Assembly (NCBI RefSeq): GCF_029867415.1
Contig: NC_081185.1
Coordinates: 34,163,766-34,227,765 of the forward strand
DNA: 64,000 bases
Reading direction: 5' to 3'
Origin: Vicia villosa
Taxonomy: Eukaryota; Streptophyta; Magnoliopsida; Fabales; Fabaceae
The notes beneath the pieces were generated by a model that worked only from the letters and a program-made list of their open reading frames with translations, was not told where the DNA came from and searched no databases. How positions within the stretch are numbered: position 1 is the stretch's first letter; every line of letters begins with the position of its first letter. Below are positions 34,299 through 45,606 of the stretch, one piece after another. Made by a program: the position numbers and the translations under genes.

Positions 34299-35684
34299 AT
34301 GGATCTCGAACAATCAGTCAAAGACCTTCAAGCCCAAAATGCTGAGTTCTAAGCCCTGATTCTGAACTTAGCCAAGGGGCAAGACGAGCTAAAAACCCTC
34401 TTGACCAAGAAAGAGAAAAAGCCTAGAAGATTTGTGGGTGTCCCTAACATGGGGAGAAGATTTCGAGGTCCACTTAAGAAAGCTGATGAAGTCAAGGTTT
34501 CTAAAGAGGACGACAATGAACAAGACGATGATGCTAGTGTCAAAACTGATGCAAAAAGCAACCACGATTCTGTCAAGCCCTCTGAGGAAGAAGAGGACTA
34601 CTACTATGAGGCCGAACATCCTGATGACAAATACAAGTTGCTGGAAGAACGTATGATAGCCATGGAAACTCAGAAGGTACCTGGGCTAGATTTTGAAGCA
34701 CTAGGACTCATCTCAGGGGTTGTCATTCCTCCGAAATTCAAGATTCTGACCTTTGCTAAGTATGATGGAGTCTCGTGTCCTAAACTGCACTTAAAGTCCT
34801 ATGTGAGGAAGATTCAGTCTCACACTATTGACAAGAAGCTTTGGATCCACTTCTTCCAAGAAAACTTAGGTGGAACCCAACTCGAGTGGTACTACCAACT
34901 GGAAGGTACCAACATTCATACCTGGGAAGATTTGGCAACTTCTTTCTACAAGCAATACCAATATAATGATGATCTAGCACCGACTCGCATGCAACTACAA
35001 AGCATGTCTATAGGACCGAAAGAAAGTTTTAAGGAATATGCTCAAAAATGGAGAGACCTGGCTGGAAGAGTGCAACCTCCTTTAGCTGACAGAGAGTTGG
35101 TCGACATGTTTATGAGTACACTGACTGGTCCTTTCTATAGTCATCTGCTGGGAAGCTCATCATCTGGTTTCACTGATTTGATACTAACTGGAGAACGCGT
35201 AGAAAGCGGAATCCGAAGTGGTAAGATTCAAGTGGCTACTTCATCTGGTGCTACAAAAAAGCCATATAATGGGAAGAAAGAAGTCAATGATGTGTATAAC
35301 CAGAAAAGTCGTAATGAACACAACCTATCAGTTGGGGAAGTTCCACAACAACGACACAAGCCAGATGCACCTAAGCGTCAATTCACCAAAATTAACATGT
35401 CATTAGATCAGGCGCTGCAATATCTGTTAAAAGTAGGAATGATTACTGTGAGGGATCCTCCTCAACACATCAACACTTCCTCTGCTAAGCACAACCCAAA
35501 CGTGCGATGTGCCTATCATTCCAATAGTCCCGGGCACGACACCAATAACTGTTGGGCACTAAAGATTAAGATCCAAGACATGATCGATGCTGGTGAAATC
35601 GAGTTTGACCCTCTTGCGACCCCTAACGTGATCATTGCTCCCATGCCTAATCACAACAAGATTGCTAATGTTGTGGATGGCTAG
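34299..35684 (+). pseudogene. gag: Gag of the outer Tat/Ogre-like element, one early stop
   Basis: The ATG at 34299 begins MDLEQSVKDLQAQNAEF, then TAA at 34350-34352, after which the same frame stays open to 35684 (an internal ATG at 34401 gives 427 residues). The capsid part (Retrotrans_gag type) is clear: PPKFKILTFAKYDGVSCPKL, HFFQENLGGTQLEWYYQLEG and KWRDLAGRVQPPLADRELVD. It is followed by one NMSLDQALQYLL helix and a single CAYHSNSPGHDTNNC zinc-type motif with IQDMIDAGEIEF. It would form the virus-like particle shell. No protease follows. A shortened protein from 34401 could still contain the whole capsid; whether it is made is unknown. Confidence 0.85.
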
Positions 35685-36073
35685 AAGGATAGAATTTTAA
35701 GATCATTTGATTTACTTTCATTCGCAATTTCTTTTCTGTTTGTTTAAACATTTGACTCATGATAGACATTATATGTTTTAATAATCATCATCAGTTCATT
35801 GCATATGTTTGTCTTGAATAAATCATTTCTTTATCATTCATTTAAATTGTGTCTTTACTTTGTTTATGTTTTGTGATATTTAACTCCTATCAAGCTGTAA
35901 GCCTTTTGAGGGAGGGTGACGAAAACGATACCGCAACTTCTTACAGTATGCTTTTGAACGGAATATGCTGACGATGTACAGGCATTGTTTCAATTCCTAA
36001 ACAGTGGAGATATAATGATGTTAATCCCTAGTCAACCCCTTTAAGCCTAAGGAGTAGAAGTTTTCTTTCACGT
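35685..36073 (+). other. Post-gag non-coding backbone of the outer element, first part
   Basis: Homologous to 25850-26215 (opposite strand) and 38330-38530. It carries the shared GATGTACAGGCATTGTTTCA block at 35973 and ends at the CACGT duplicated by the nested insertion. Confidence 0.75.
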
Positions 36074-37258
36074 TGTCGCACCCCAATTTTTGACCTACAA
36101 TATTTCATTCATTTTGTCAAATCACATTCATGTCTCATGCGCATTCATCATTCATTCATCGCATCGTTGCATATCGACTTTCATCAAAATCAACAAAAAC
36201 AACTTATATTTCACATATTTTTAGTCAAGTTACTTTGTTATCGAACTTTTTTTACTTTTTTACTTTCCATAGATTTTAGTTTTTTACCATCATCATTTTA
36301 AATACAAATTAGTTTTAGACTTAGTTTGATTAATTTTCATTTTTTAATATTACTTTATTTATTTATTTTATATTTTATTATTATTATTATTAAGTTCCCT
36401 TTTAAAAAAAAAAGTAGTATATTAAACAAATAAAGGTCCTTTTTATTAAATTGAGGCCCATGTACACTTTTGTTTTTAAGCCCATTACACAAAAAAAATT
36501 TAGTACAGAAAATTAAAAAAGGTCAAACAAATTTTTGTCTTCTTTCTTCCTCTCTCCCACGCCTCTGCAATCTCTATGCTACCCTGCATTGCTGCCAACC
36601 CTGCTCATGGCCAAAAAACAACTGCTACCTGTTGCCATAACAGTCCAAACATGCTGCCAAAACCTGTACAGATAAACCAAAATTTGCATAGAAATGGATC
36701 ATACAAAAACCTGCAAAACAAAAGCACCATATCAGTTCCACATTAGTTCAAATCTCATCCAATTTTCCCCCCAAAACCCCACAAATTCCTCTATAAAAAG
36801 AGAACAAAGACAGCATCAGGAGGGGAGACACACGGAAACCAAACCACATAGAGGGACGAAAAAGAAAAACTCAGAAAAAAAACTCTATATCTTCATCATC
36901 TCTTCACTCCAAACTATGTTTCCACCATAAAACCTTCATCATACATTCATTCCAATCACCAACCGACCTTTATCATCACCATTACAAACTCACAAACTCC
37001 CTGCATAAACTCAAACACGAAACTAACTAAATGGGTCCCATCGAGTACGATGGAGGTGAGGGGTGCTAATACCTTCCCCTTGCTTAACCGACTCCCGAAC
37101 CCTAATTTGGTTACGAAGACCGTCTTATCCATTTCTTTTTATTCGTGGGTTTTATCGATATTTTCCCTTTCCTTTCTTGGAATAAATAAAGTTCGGTGGC
37201 GACTCTGTTGTACTTCGAATGCGCGAAAGCGCGTCGAGTCACATTTTTACCGCTACCA
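36074..37258 (+). repeat. 5' LTR of the short element
   Basis: Starts TGTCGCACCCC. U5-like features near the end: TGGCGACTCTG at 37197-37207 (half primer-site copy) and a GCGC-GAAA-GCGC hairpin at 37221-37232 enclosed by TCGA/TCGA. The 78-residue frame at 36694-36930 is repeated in the other LTR and lacks gene features. A TATAAAAAG box sits at about 36790-36800. Confidence 0.9.
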
Positions 37259-40200
37259 TTTTTGAAAGTGGCGACTCTGCTGGGGAAATCCTAAGAGAGT
37301 CAACCCTAGTTTAGTTTGTTATATGTTTGAGTGTTTACTTTTGTTTGTTTATTCTTGTGTTTTTTATGTTTATGTTCTTTATATTTATTCTTGTACTATT
37401 TATGTTTCTTTACTCTTGCTTTATCGCTTTTATTTTATTTCTGTATATACTCAATTGGGGATATGGGGATGATATTTGAGTGAAGCTCTCAACCCGAGCT
37501 TTTGAAAAACAAGAGAAAAACATAAGTTAGGAGGTGGTTGTGTAGTGCTAGTCCCCAAGGTGAACACCTTGAATGGCTAATACGAGAACCCCACTTGGAG
37601 GAGACTTAGTCATGAAATTTGTCATAAGATGGTTCACCCATCGCATGGCAGAAATCTGATTTCGTCGCTAACTCCAAGGACCTTTAGAACCCGTTCCATC
37701 TATGGTGATGTAGACATCTCTACTATCAAAAACCTTAGAGCTAACCTTGTGAGGGGATTCTTGGGTAAAATAATATAGAACTATCCTATTATAAGAAGCT
37801 TTCCTCAGTAGGTTCTTTTATCCATTTACATTTATCATTTTAATTCAGTCTTTGTATATCATCATGTTGCATTCCATATCATATGACATTGCATCATTCC
37901 CGCATGTAAAAAAAAAAAAATCACGCATCTGCATTCATGCATTCAAGCTGTCAATAAAAGACTCATTCCGTCTGTCTTCATCCTCAAGTGGTCTGTCAAC
38001 CGTTAAGTTGATTCCTCAACACATTGAAATGGAGACATGATTCAGAAGATTAAGGAAGAACTTCAACAAGGCCAATATTTGTTAATAGTAGAAGTTATCT
38101 AGTTGAAGAGTCAATATATCAGACATGACAGATCATCCTCGCCACTGATTATTTCACTAGGCCTTGTTTCTTTCTGTTTACAATTTCCTTGTTTTGTTTT
38201 GTGTACTGCATTAAATTTTGTTTGTTTCTGAATGTTTGATTTTAATGAAATGAGCGTTGCATATTTGAATCAATCCATTTACATCCATTGTGTGTTTCTT
38301 TATGCTTTATCTTTCAAAAAAAAAAAACAAAAATATATCTCTTGTTCTTTTTCATTATGCAAAGATTGGAGGGAGGATGATGACAACAAAATACCCAAGT
38401 TGTTGAATTATATGCTTTCAAATAGAACTTTGCTGATGATGTACAGGCATTGTTTCAATCCCCAAACACTGGAGAAATAAGGAAGTTAATCCCTAGTCAA
38501 ACCCCTTTGAGCCTTCGAAGTTGGAGTTTCTTTTTTTAAACGAAAAAACCGCAGTTTTAACCTGGGGCAGGGTAGTTCTCAGTTAACTTACCTGTGCATT
38601 CAAATTCAAGATAATCATTAAGTACACTTTTCAATAAGGGTTTCGATCAAAAGTGACCAAGATGGTTATCATTAATCATTTTCAAGGGAGTCACTATCTT
38701 TCAAATACAAAAAATATTTTAAAAAGAGCCCGCTAAGTCAAAACCTACGAAGGAGACTTAGGCAAAATTGGGGCATCCCGCTGACTGTAATCCTAAAAAG
38801 AAACAGTTCAGGCAAAAGTTAGGGATATAAAGCAAAAAAGAGAAGTCAATAAATTCCTTGAACGACCACAAAATATTGTGACTATCAAATGGAAGAAGTG
38901 ACTGCCATCTCAGAGATTCCCTTGGTCCTTAAACCATCATCATTATCATAGGTGTAAGTCCAAAAACCTCTTGGAACCTGAATGCATAATTTGAATTAAC
39001 TGAGCGTAGGATTGGAGATCATCACGAAGAATGGGGTGGGTACAAATATACTTTGAGCCTATATCCTTTGTTTCTAAAACCGTGAACCAAACCACGTTAC
39101 AACCTTCAAAAGACCTAATTGAAGCTAGGTTTATTTTGAAAGCATGCTACAACAAGGTTGCGTTAACCTGACTCCTGAATATCTTTGCAAATTGTTTGTT
39201 TTACCGTACCTTTTGCTTTATCCATCACTTCGAATGTCTAGACCATTGTGTTTGGACCTTTGATTCATTTTCTTTATATCATCCAATAAATGATTTTGAT
39301 TTCAAAATATGCTTTGAGCGTTGCATTAAAATTACCATTTTTGAATGAACATTTTATTTGCAAGTACTCATCTTTTGGGAAATTCAAACAGTCAAGAGAC
39401 TTGATCAGTGATCCTATCAGGGGGCACGTCACTTCAAGATTGTATTTTTCAAGACTTATACTGGGGGCAAGTCTTCCCAACTTTCATTTCAAGGAATGAA
39501 GCAACGATCAAGTAACAATCAGCCAGTCAGGGGCATTCTTCTCTAACGATCCCCAAGCAGTTTAGCAGTCCTTCTCAGAAGGAGCATCGATGTTACAAAA
39601 CCATGTTGGCAATGTGCTTGTGTTGAGGAATCAGAATTCCCATCTTCCCTCACAAAAGAGTCTACCTCAGCTCTCATAACTGATTGCATTACATTCATCA
39701 TTCACATATCATGCATAGAAAATTCAAAAATCATGCATCTAAACAAAATTCATACTCATTTACACCTTACCTTGAGATCTAAGTCCAACTCACTTGGCAT
39801 TTACCAAAGCAATTCCGTCTTACATTCATTAGTACATTAGCTGATAATGTCAACTCTTTGTTATATTCATCAGTACATTAGCTGATGTCAATCGCCACTT
39901 GTTGTTATCATTAGTACATTAACTGATAATATGCACTTTCGTTTCCCGTCATTAGTACATTAGCTGATGCAGGACTTTCATCAGTACATTAGCTGATATC
40001 AGATGTCTCCTATTTTCTCTCGTCAGTACATTAGCCGATGATTGATCATGGTTGCTTCCTCCTTATCAGTACACTAGCTGGTATAGGACTTCTCTTCGTC
40101 AGTACATTAACTGACGTGAGCCTCTTTCTTCTTTCCTTATCAGTACATTAACTGGTATAGGATTTCCTTTCGTCAGTACATTAGCTGATGACAATTCCCT

Positions 40201-40752
40201 CTTGTTTCCCTCATCAGTACATTAACTGATGCAGGTCGATTTGTTTCGCATCTTCAGTACATTAACTGATGATATAATCGTTTTTCCTTCTTTAGTACAT
40301 TAACTAAAGTCGTGTATCCTTTTCATCTTTTATCAGTACATTAGTTGATAAGAGATCTCATTTCCATCTTTAGTACATTAGCTAAAGTCGATGGTCTTCT
40401 TTGCCTTTACCAGTACATTAGCTGATATGGGTCGTTGTTTTCATCCAAAGCCAATAATTGGACGTCACAATCCATAATAAGGTGTTTTTCTCCGTCTAAT
40501 GCCACCCTTAGACGTTCCTACTATCGTTTTACCCAGAGTTTTATCTCTCATTTCCAGGTTTCTCCATCATTAGTTTGTCTCCTATGACACTAGTTCCCCA
40601 CAGAGTTCAACATATGTCTCATATCATATTGCATTCAAAATAACAAAAAGGCTCATGCATTGCATTTCATTTGCATATGAAAGACAAAAATTGTGTACTT
40701 TGTATTTAAGTCTCTTCATATCTTCAATAGAAGAAACTTAAATAGGGGCATC
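37259..40752 (+). other. Non-coding interior of the short element
   Basis: The primer site lies at 37269-37286. A leader follows, then backbone homologous to the other Ogre-like elements (block GATGTACAGGCATTGTTTCA at 38439; CCCGCTGACTGTAA near 38778; AAACCGTGAACCAA near 39079). The 16-unit array is at 39828-40428. Short A runs occur at 37910 and 38316. No protein domain is seen in any frame. Confidence 0.8.
39828..40428 (+). repeat. Tandem array B: 16 units with covarying inverted arms
   Basis: The core TACATTA(G/A) is repeated 16 times with ~40-bp average spacing. Arms change together: CATCAG/CTGATG, CGTCAG/CTGACG, CTTTAG/CTAAAG, TATCAG/CTGGTA (G-T wobble), ATTAG/CTGAT (wobble) and TTATCAG/TTGATAA (wobble). 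Units near 40021, 40254 and 40410 have one mismatch. Confidence 0.92.
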
Positions 40753-41936
40753 TGTCGCACCCCAATTTTTGACCTACAATATTTCATTCATTTTGTCAAA
40801 TCACATTCATGTCTCATGCGCATTCATCATTCATTCATCGCATCGTTGCATATCGACTTTCATCAAAATCAACAAAAACAACTTATATTTCACATATTTT
40901 TAGTCAAGTTACTTTGTTATCGAACTTTTTTTACTTTTTTACTTTCCATAGATTTTAGTTTTTTACCATCATCATTTTAAATACAAATTAGTTTTAGACT
41001 TAGTTTGATTAATTTTCATTTTTTAATATTACTTTATTTATTTATTTTATATTTTATTATTATTATTATTAAGTTCCCTTTTAAAAAAAAAAAGTAGTAT
41101 ATTAAACAAATAAAGGTCCTTTTTATTAAATTGAGGCCCATGTACACTTTTGTTTTTAAGCCCATTACACAAAAAAATTTAGTACAGAAAATTAAAAAAG
41201 GTCAAACAAATTTTTGTCTTCTTTCTTCCTCTCTCCCACGCCTCTGCAATCTCTATGCTACCCTGCATTGCTGCCAACCCTGCTCATGGCCAAAAAACAA
41301 CTGCTACCTGTTGCCATAACAGTCCAAACATGCTGCCAAAACCTGTACAGATAAACCAAAATTTGCATAGAAATGGATCATACAAAAACCTGCAAAACAA
41401 AAGCACCATATCAGTTCCACATTAGTTCAAATCTCATCCAATTTTCCCCCCAAAACCCCACAAATTCCTCTATAAAAAGAGAACAAAGACAGCATCAGGA
41501 GGGGAGACACACGGAAACCAAACCACATAGAGGGACGAAAAAGAAAAACTCAGAAAAAAAACTCTATATCTTCATCATCTCTTCACTCCAAACTATGTTT
41601 CCACCATAAAACCTTCATCATACATTCATTCCAATCACCAACCGACCTTTATCATCACCATTACAAACTCACAAACTCCCTGCATAAACTCAAACACGAA
41701 ACTAACTAAATGGGTCCCATCGAGTACGATGGAGGTGAGGGGTGCTAATACCTTCCCCTTGCTTAACCGACTCCTGAACCCTAATTTGGTTACGAAGACC
41801 GTCTTATCCATTTCTTTTTATTCGTGGGTTTTATCGATATTTTCCCTTTTCTTTCTTGGAATAAATAAAGTTCGGTGGCGACTCTGTTGTACTTCGAATG
41901 CGCGAAAGCGCGTCGAGTCACATTTTTACCGCTACA
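40753..41936 (+). repeat. 3' LTR of the short element
   Basis: 1184 bp, starting TGTCGCACCCC and ending CGCTACA. The half primer-site copy is at 41876-41886. The differences from 36074-37258 that I can see are two or three substitutions (for example CTCCTGAACC against CTCCCGAACC) and A-run length changes. Confidence 0.92.
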
Positions 41937-43588
41937 CACGTGCAAATTGAAAACTTGATCATAACCTGGGGCATGGTAGTTACTCAATTAACTCAATTAT
42001 ATCAGTCGTTGTTTACACAAATAGTGATGGATTCCCGTAACCATTAAGTCAGACAGTCAATATCCACAAAAAAAAAGAAGAAAACTATTAAGTCAAAACC
42101 TATGAAGGAGACTTATCAAAAATTGAAATATCCCGCTGATTGTAACCTCAAAATAAACAATTCAGGCAAAAGTTAGAGATAACAAAGTCAAAAAAGAGGT
42201 TGCTAAAAAATCCTCGACAAAAGAAAATATTACAAAAAGGATGACTGTCTATCCAAATAAACTTTCGGTGCTTTAACCATCATCAAATGTGAGTGTTACG
42301 ACTTCAAGCTCTGCTAGGACTTAAACGCAAAGTTAACTGAACATAGGATCGGAGATCATCACGAAGATTGGGATGGGTACAAATAAACTTTGAGCCATTA
42401 TCCTTTGTTTCTTAAACCGTGAACCAAGCCACGTTACAACCCTTGACAGTCCTAACTGATGCATGGTTAGTTCGAAAGCATACTGTCACCAAAAGGGTAT
42501 CCTGACTCCTTAAGGTTTGCCATAAATACTGAGTCGATATCACGTTCTTACAAATATCACGCTTTTACATCTTCTGTTTCAATGTTTTTTGTTTTTGTTT
42601 TGTTTCAAAAACTCAAGACAGACATATGCATTGCATCTCATGAATTCATTATTAAACATATTCTGCTACATAATTTCAAGTGTTAGCAACAGGAAGAATC
42701 TGCACAGGGTATGAATAATGACTAACAGTTATCCCGACAGACAAAATCACTTCAGAAGCAACATCTCCTACAAGGGGCATGACATGTTTGTCCAATCAAT
42801 CTGGGGCAATCAGGATAAGATTCAAAGAATTTCTCAAAGAACGGCAAATAATCAGGGGCATTTTCCTCAGTCTATGAGTACTAGGGGCATCAACCATAGT
42901 ACACATCTCCTAAAGTCATCACGAGGCGAATCTCTTCAAATTCCCTACTAGCAGGGGCAAAGCTGTGCAAGGCAGGTTTGACACTTCGACCAACACACAT
43001 TGGTGTGTCCCAATCAATACATGTCCAGGAATGGCAGTTACTATAATACTGGGGGCAATGTTCAAGGTATCCATGTCTTCCCACAGCGCCGGTTTTACAA
43101 GATCATGTCCCCACAATGTAATCATCAAGTAGCTATCTCCAATCCCTCCTCCAACAGGGTCTATTCATCTCTCTTATCCCTAGTCAGGGTACATCAAGAT
43201 CAATCATTCAAACTGCTCTCATCCCCAAGCAGAAATCATAAATCCCCAACTGAGCATCCTCGAGTGTGAAGCGGGAGTTCCTACTAAAACGGAAGAATTG
43301 TACTCTGTATTCTCCATAACAGCCAGGGATTTATTTTCCCCGCCAGACTATTCTATGATCTACTGTCATCGTTGACAACATGTTGCATACATACATCATT
43401 CATAATCAATCATTACATAAATACATACCATGCATCATGGCATTGCATGCTGCAACTTTATTTTTCAGGTAAGTTCCCAAGCGGACGAATATCATCAAAC
43501 AACTTATTGACTCTAACAATAAGATTTTCTTCTCCAAAAGCAATCCAGACAAATATTCGTTCTGATAACCATTGCTATCAAATTCCCA

Positions 43589-45093
43589 TCACATTAGTTC
43601 CCTGGCAGTGAAATATCACATTAGTCCCTTGGCAGTGAATTATCGTATTAGTCCCTTGGCAATGATATGATACATCAGTCCCCTGGCAGTAATCCAAACC
43701 CTTCTTATCATGTTAGTCCCCTGGCGGTGATCAGTTGGTCCTCATCATATTAGTCCCCTGACAGTAACCAGAATGTACTCCTATCATGTTAGTCCCCTGG
43801 CGATGATATACAACTACGACTTATTACATTGGTCTCCGAGCAGTATTAAGTTATCTCCCTATCATATTAGTCCCCTGGCAATGTGATCAGTGCATTTTGA
43901 TGCACGTTCTTCCATGTTTGTACTCAAGCATTTCTTCGGTTTGTTTTATTTATTTTTATGTTTTAATATGTTTTTATATTTTATTTTATTTTTGCACTTA
44001 ATTGTTTTTCGTATTAATTTTTCAGCATTAGCAGTCTGCACGGAAACGATCATATCTGGAGTTCCAGGAGTCCGATTGAGGCGTTCTAATAATCGACGGA
44101 AAGCTAAGAGAAAGAGCTACAATTCTTATGTTGGAGTCGAAGTCAGATTCGGAACTCATATTTTCCAGAATTGCGTTTGAAGTTGCAGCACTAGTTTTAG
44201 TTAAGTTTCGGGTCAATTAGTTTTGGGCCTGGGTCGTATGTTTGACCCAGTTGGATAGTAAAACGGGTTGTACTCTTTCCCCTTAGGGTAGCAGCCGGGG
44301 TGCTGTAGCAATCATCTTCCATTCACGAAATTTTCCAAGCTTTTGACGATCCTGTAATGGAGAACTAATCCTAAGGGCTAATCTGCCGAATTCGAATTCC
44401 ACAAAACTTTGAGGTTATTATTACTTTCAATTTAATTCAGTTCCTTTCCAATTTGTTATATGATTTCGTTTGCTTAATTCGTTCTTATAGAATATATTGG
44501 ATTTAATTCGATTGATGCATGTTCCTTACTTTAATCGCGTTTAAACTTAGCTTATTCGTTAATTCGCGCTATCGATAACCGTTTGCTTAATTCGGTGAAC
44601 CGTTTGCTTAATTCGGTGATTAGGAACATAACTCGTGTAGTATTGTCGACGCTTGTTTCATCAATATTGCAATCGAATAGGAATTGGTTCCGCTTAGGGA
44701 ATTGAAATTGTAATAATCAATGATAAGTTGGAAGTAGAACCGGTAGATTAACCTGTTATAATCACTTATTTCAAAACAGCTTATTTTCAGAATCACTTTT
44801 GATAATCATTTTTTTCGACCAAACCAAACCCCCCCTAAATCGATTTACCTTTGGTTAATAATCAACGAGAATCCTTGTGATACGATACGCGAGTCACTTG
44901 TCGCTTTCTACGGTTTTTTTCAAAACTACTCGTTTTTGATCCGCGCGCGACAGCGGATCACAATGATATCTACATCAGTCCCCTGGAAGTAATCGAAATC
45001 CTTTTCATCATGTTAGTCCCATGGCGGTGATCAGTTGGTCCTTATCATATCAGTCCCCTGGCAATGATATCTACATCAGTCCCCCGACAGTAA
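43589..45093 (+). repeat. Tandem array C: 13 units with inverted arms, split by a solo LTR
   Basis: The core (A/G)TTAGTCCCCTGGCA (15 nt, with variants ATCAGTCCCC..) is flanked by TCAC/GTGA, TATCAT/ATGATA, ATCGT/ATGAT (wobble), ATCAT/GTGAT (wobble) or TAC/GTA arms. Two of 13 units pair poorly (43745 and 43824). The unit at 43863-43883 is completed after the solo LTR at 44961. Confidence 0.82.
43884..44960 (+). mobile_element. Solo LTR (1077 bp) with 5-bp target duplication CAATG
   Basis: It begins TGATCAGTGCATTTTGATGC and ends AGCGGATCA, with CAATG at 43879-43883 and 44961-44965. Removing it and one CAATG restores a unit of array C identical to the one at 45053-45070. The subterminal TGATC/GATCA ends are complementary. 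I see no gene, and the lineage is not identified. The strand follows the TG...CA reading and could be the reverse. Confidence 0.88.
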
Positions 45094-45103
45094 TCAAAAA
45101 TCC

Positions 45104-45292
45104 TAGATCTAAATCCATCATCACAAACGGTGGAGACGATCATTTTCTCAAGATCTAAATCAGTTTACTACACACGGTGCTGAGACGATCGACAATACAA
45201 GATCTAAATCAATTTACTACTCATGGTGCTGAGACAATCGACAATACAAGATCTAAATCAGTTATTGCGAATGGTGCTAACACTATCAATCT
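45104..45292 (+). repeat. Four ~49-bp direct repeats
   Basis: Units start AGATCTAAATC at about 45106, 45152, 45200 and 45249. They share GGTGCTGAGAC(G/A)ATCGACAATAC in the middle units. They lie just upstream of the 3' LTR. Confidence 0.8.
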
Positions 45293-45606
45293 CCAAAAAT
45301 AGATGGCATCTACAAGCCAATCTCCAACAAATACTTCTCAATACATCGAGCTCAGATACAGACTAATGTACGACTTATTCTTACTTTCGTATTATCAAAT
45401 CCAGATGGCATCTTTAAGCCCATCCTCGATAAATTTAAGTCAACATCTGAATGGCATCTTTAAGCTCATCTCTGGCAAAAAGACCCTGCATCATCAACGA
45501 CAAATTTCTCGGTATTCTAGTGTTCAATCCTCTTCCACCTTCAGATTCCGATTGGCCTACAAACCACTCTACATCCTCAGGTTTAAGAAGATTGAACAGG
45601 GGCAAC

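Larger units (their letters stand above)
36069..41941 (+). mobile_element. Young short non-coding Tat/Ogre-like element (TGTCGCACCCC LTR family)
   Basis: The element proper is 36074-41936. Its LTRs are 36074-37258 and 40753-41936, almost identical (about two or three substitutions and a few homopolymer indels). The primer site is a perfect TGGCGACTCTGCTGGGGA at 37269-37286, the polypurine tract AATAGGGGCATC at 40741-40752, and the target duplication CACGT at 36069-36073 and 41937-41941. The 3.5-kb interior has no ORF with family features, so it is fully non-autonomous. The interior shares the post-gag backbone of the two other Ogre-like elements. Confidence 0.92.
41942..45606 (+). other. Post-gag non-coding backbone and 3' region of the outer element
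   Basis: No gene. Backbone motifs (CCCGCTGATTGTAA, AAACCGTGAACCAAGCCACG, GGTATCCTGACTCCTTAAGG) match both other Ogre-like elements. It contains array C (43589-45093), split by a solo LTR, then four ~49-bp direct repeats (45104-45292). It ends at the polypurine tract GAACAGGGGCAAC (45594-45606). Confidence 0.75.

Noticed and set aside
36694..36930. 78-codon frame repeated at 41373-41609
   Set aside because: Again within the LTR pair of the short element; low-complexity composition and no family features.
43890..44180. 96-codon frame in the solo LTR
   Set aside because: It lies entirely within the solo LTR, with a poly-Phe start typical of T-rich DNA.
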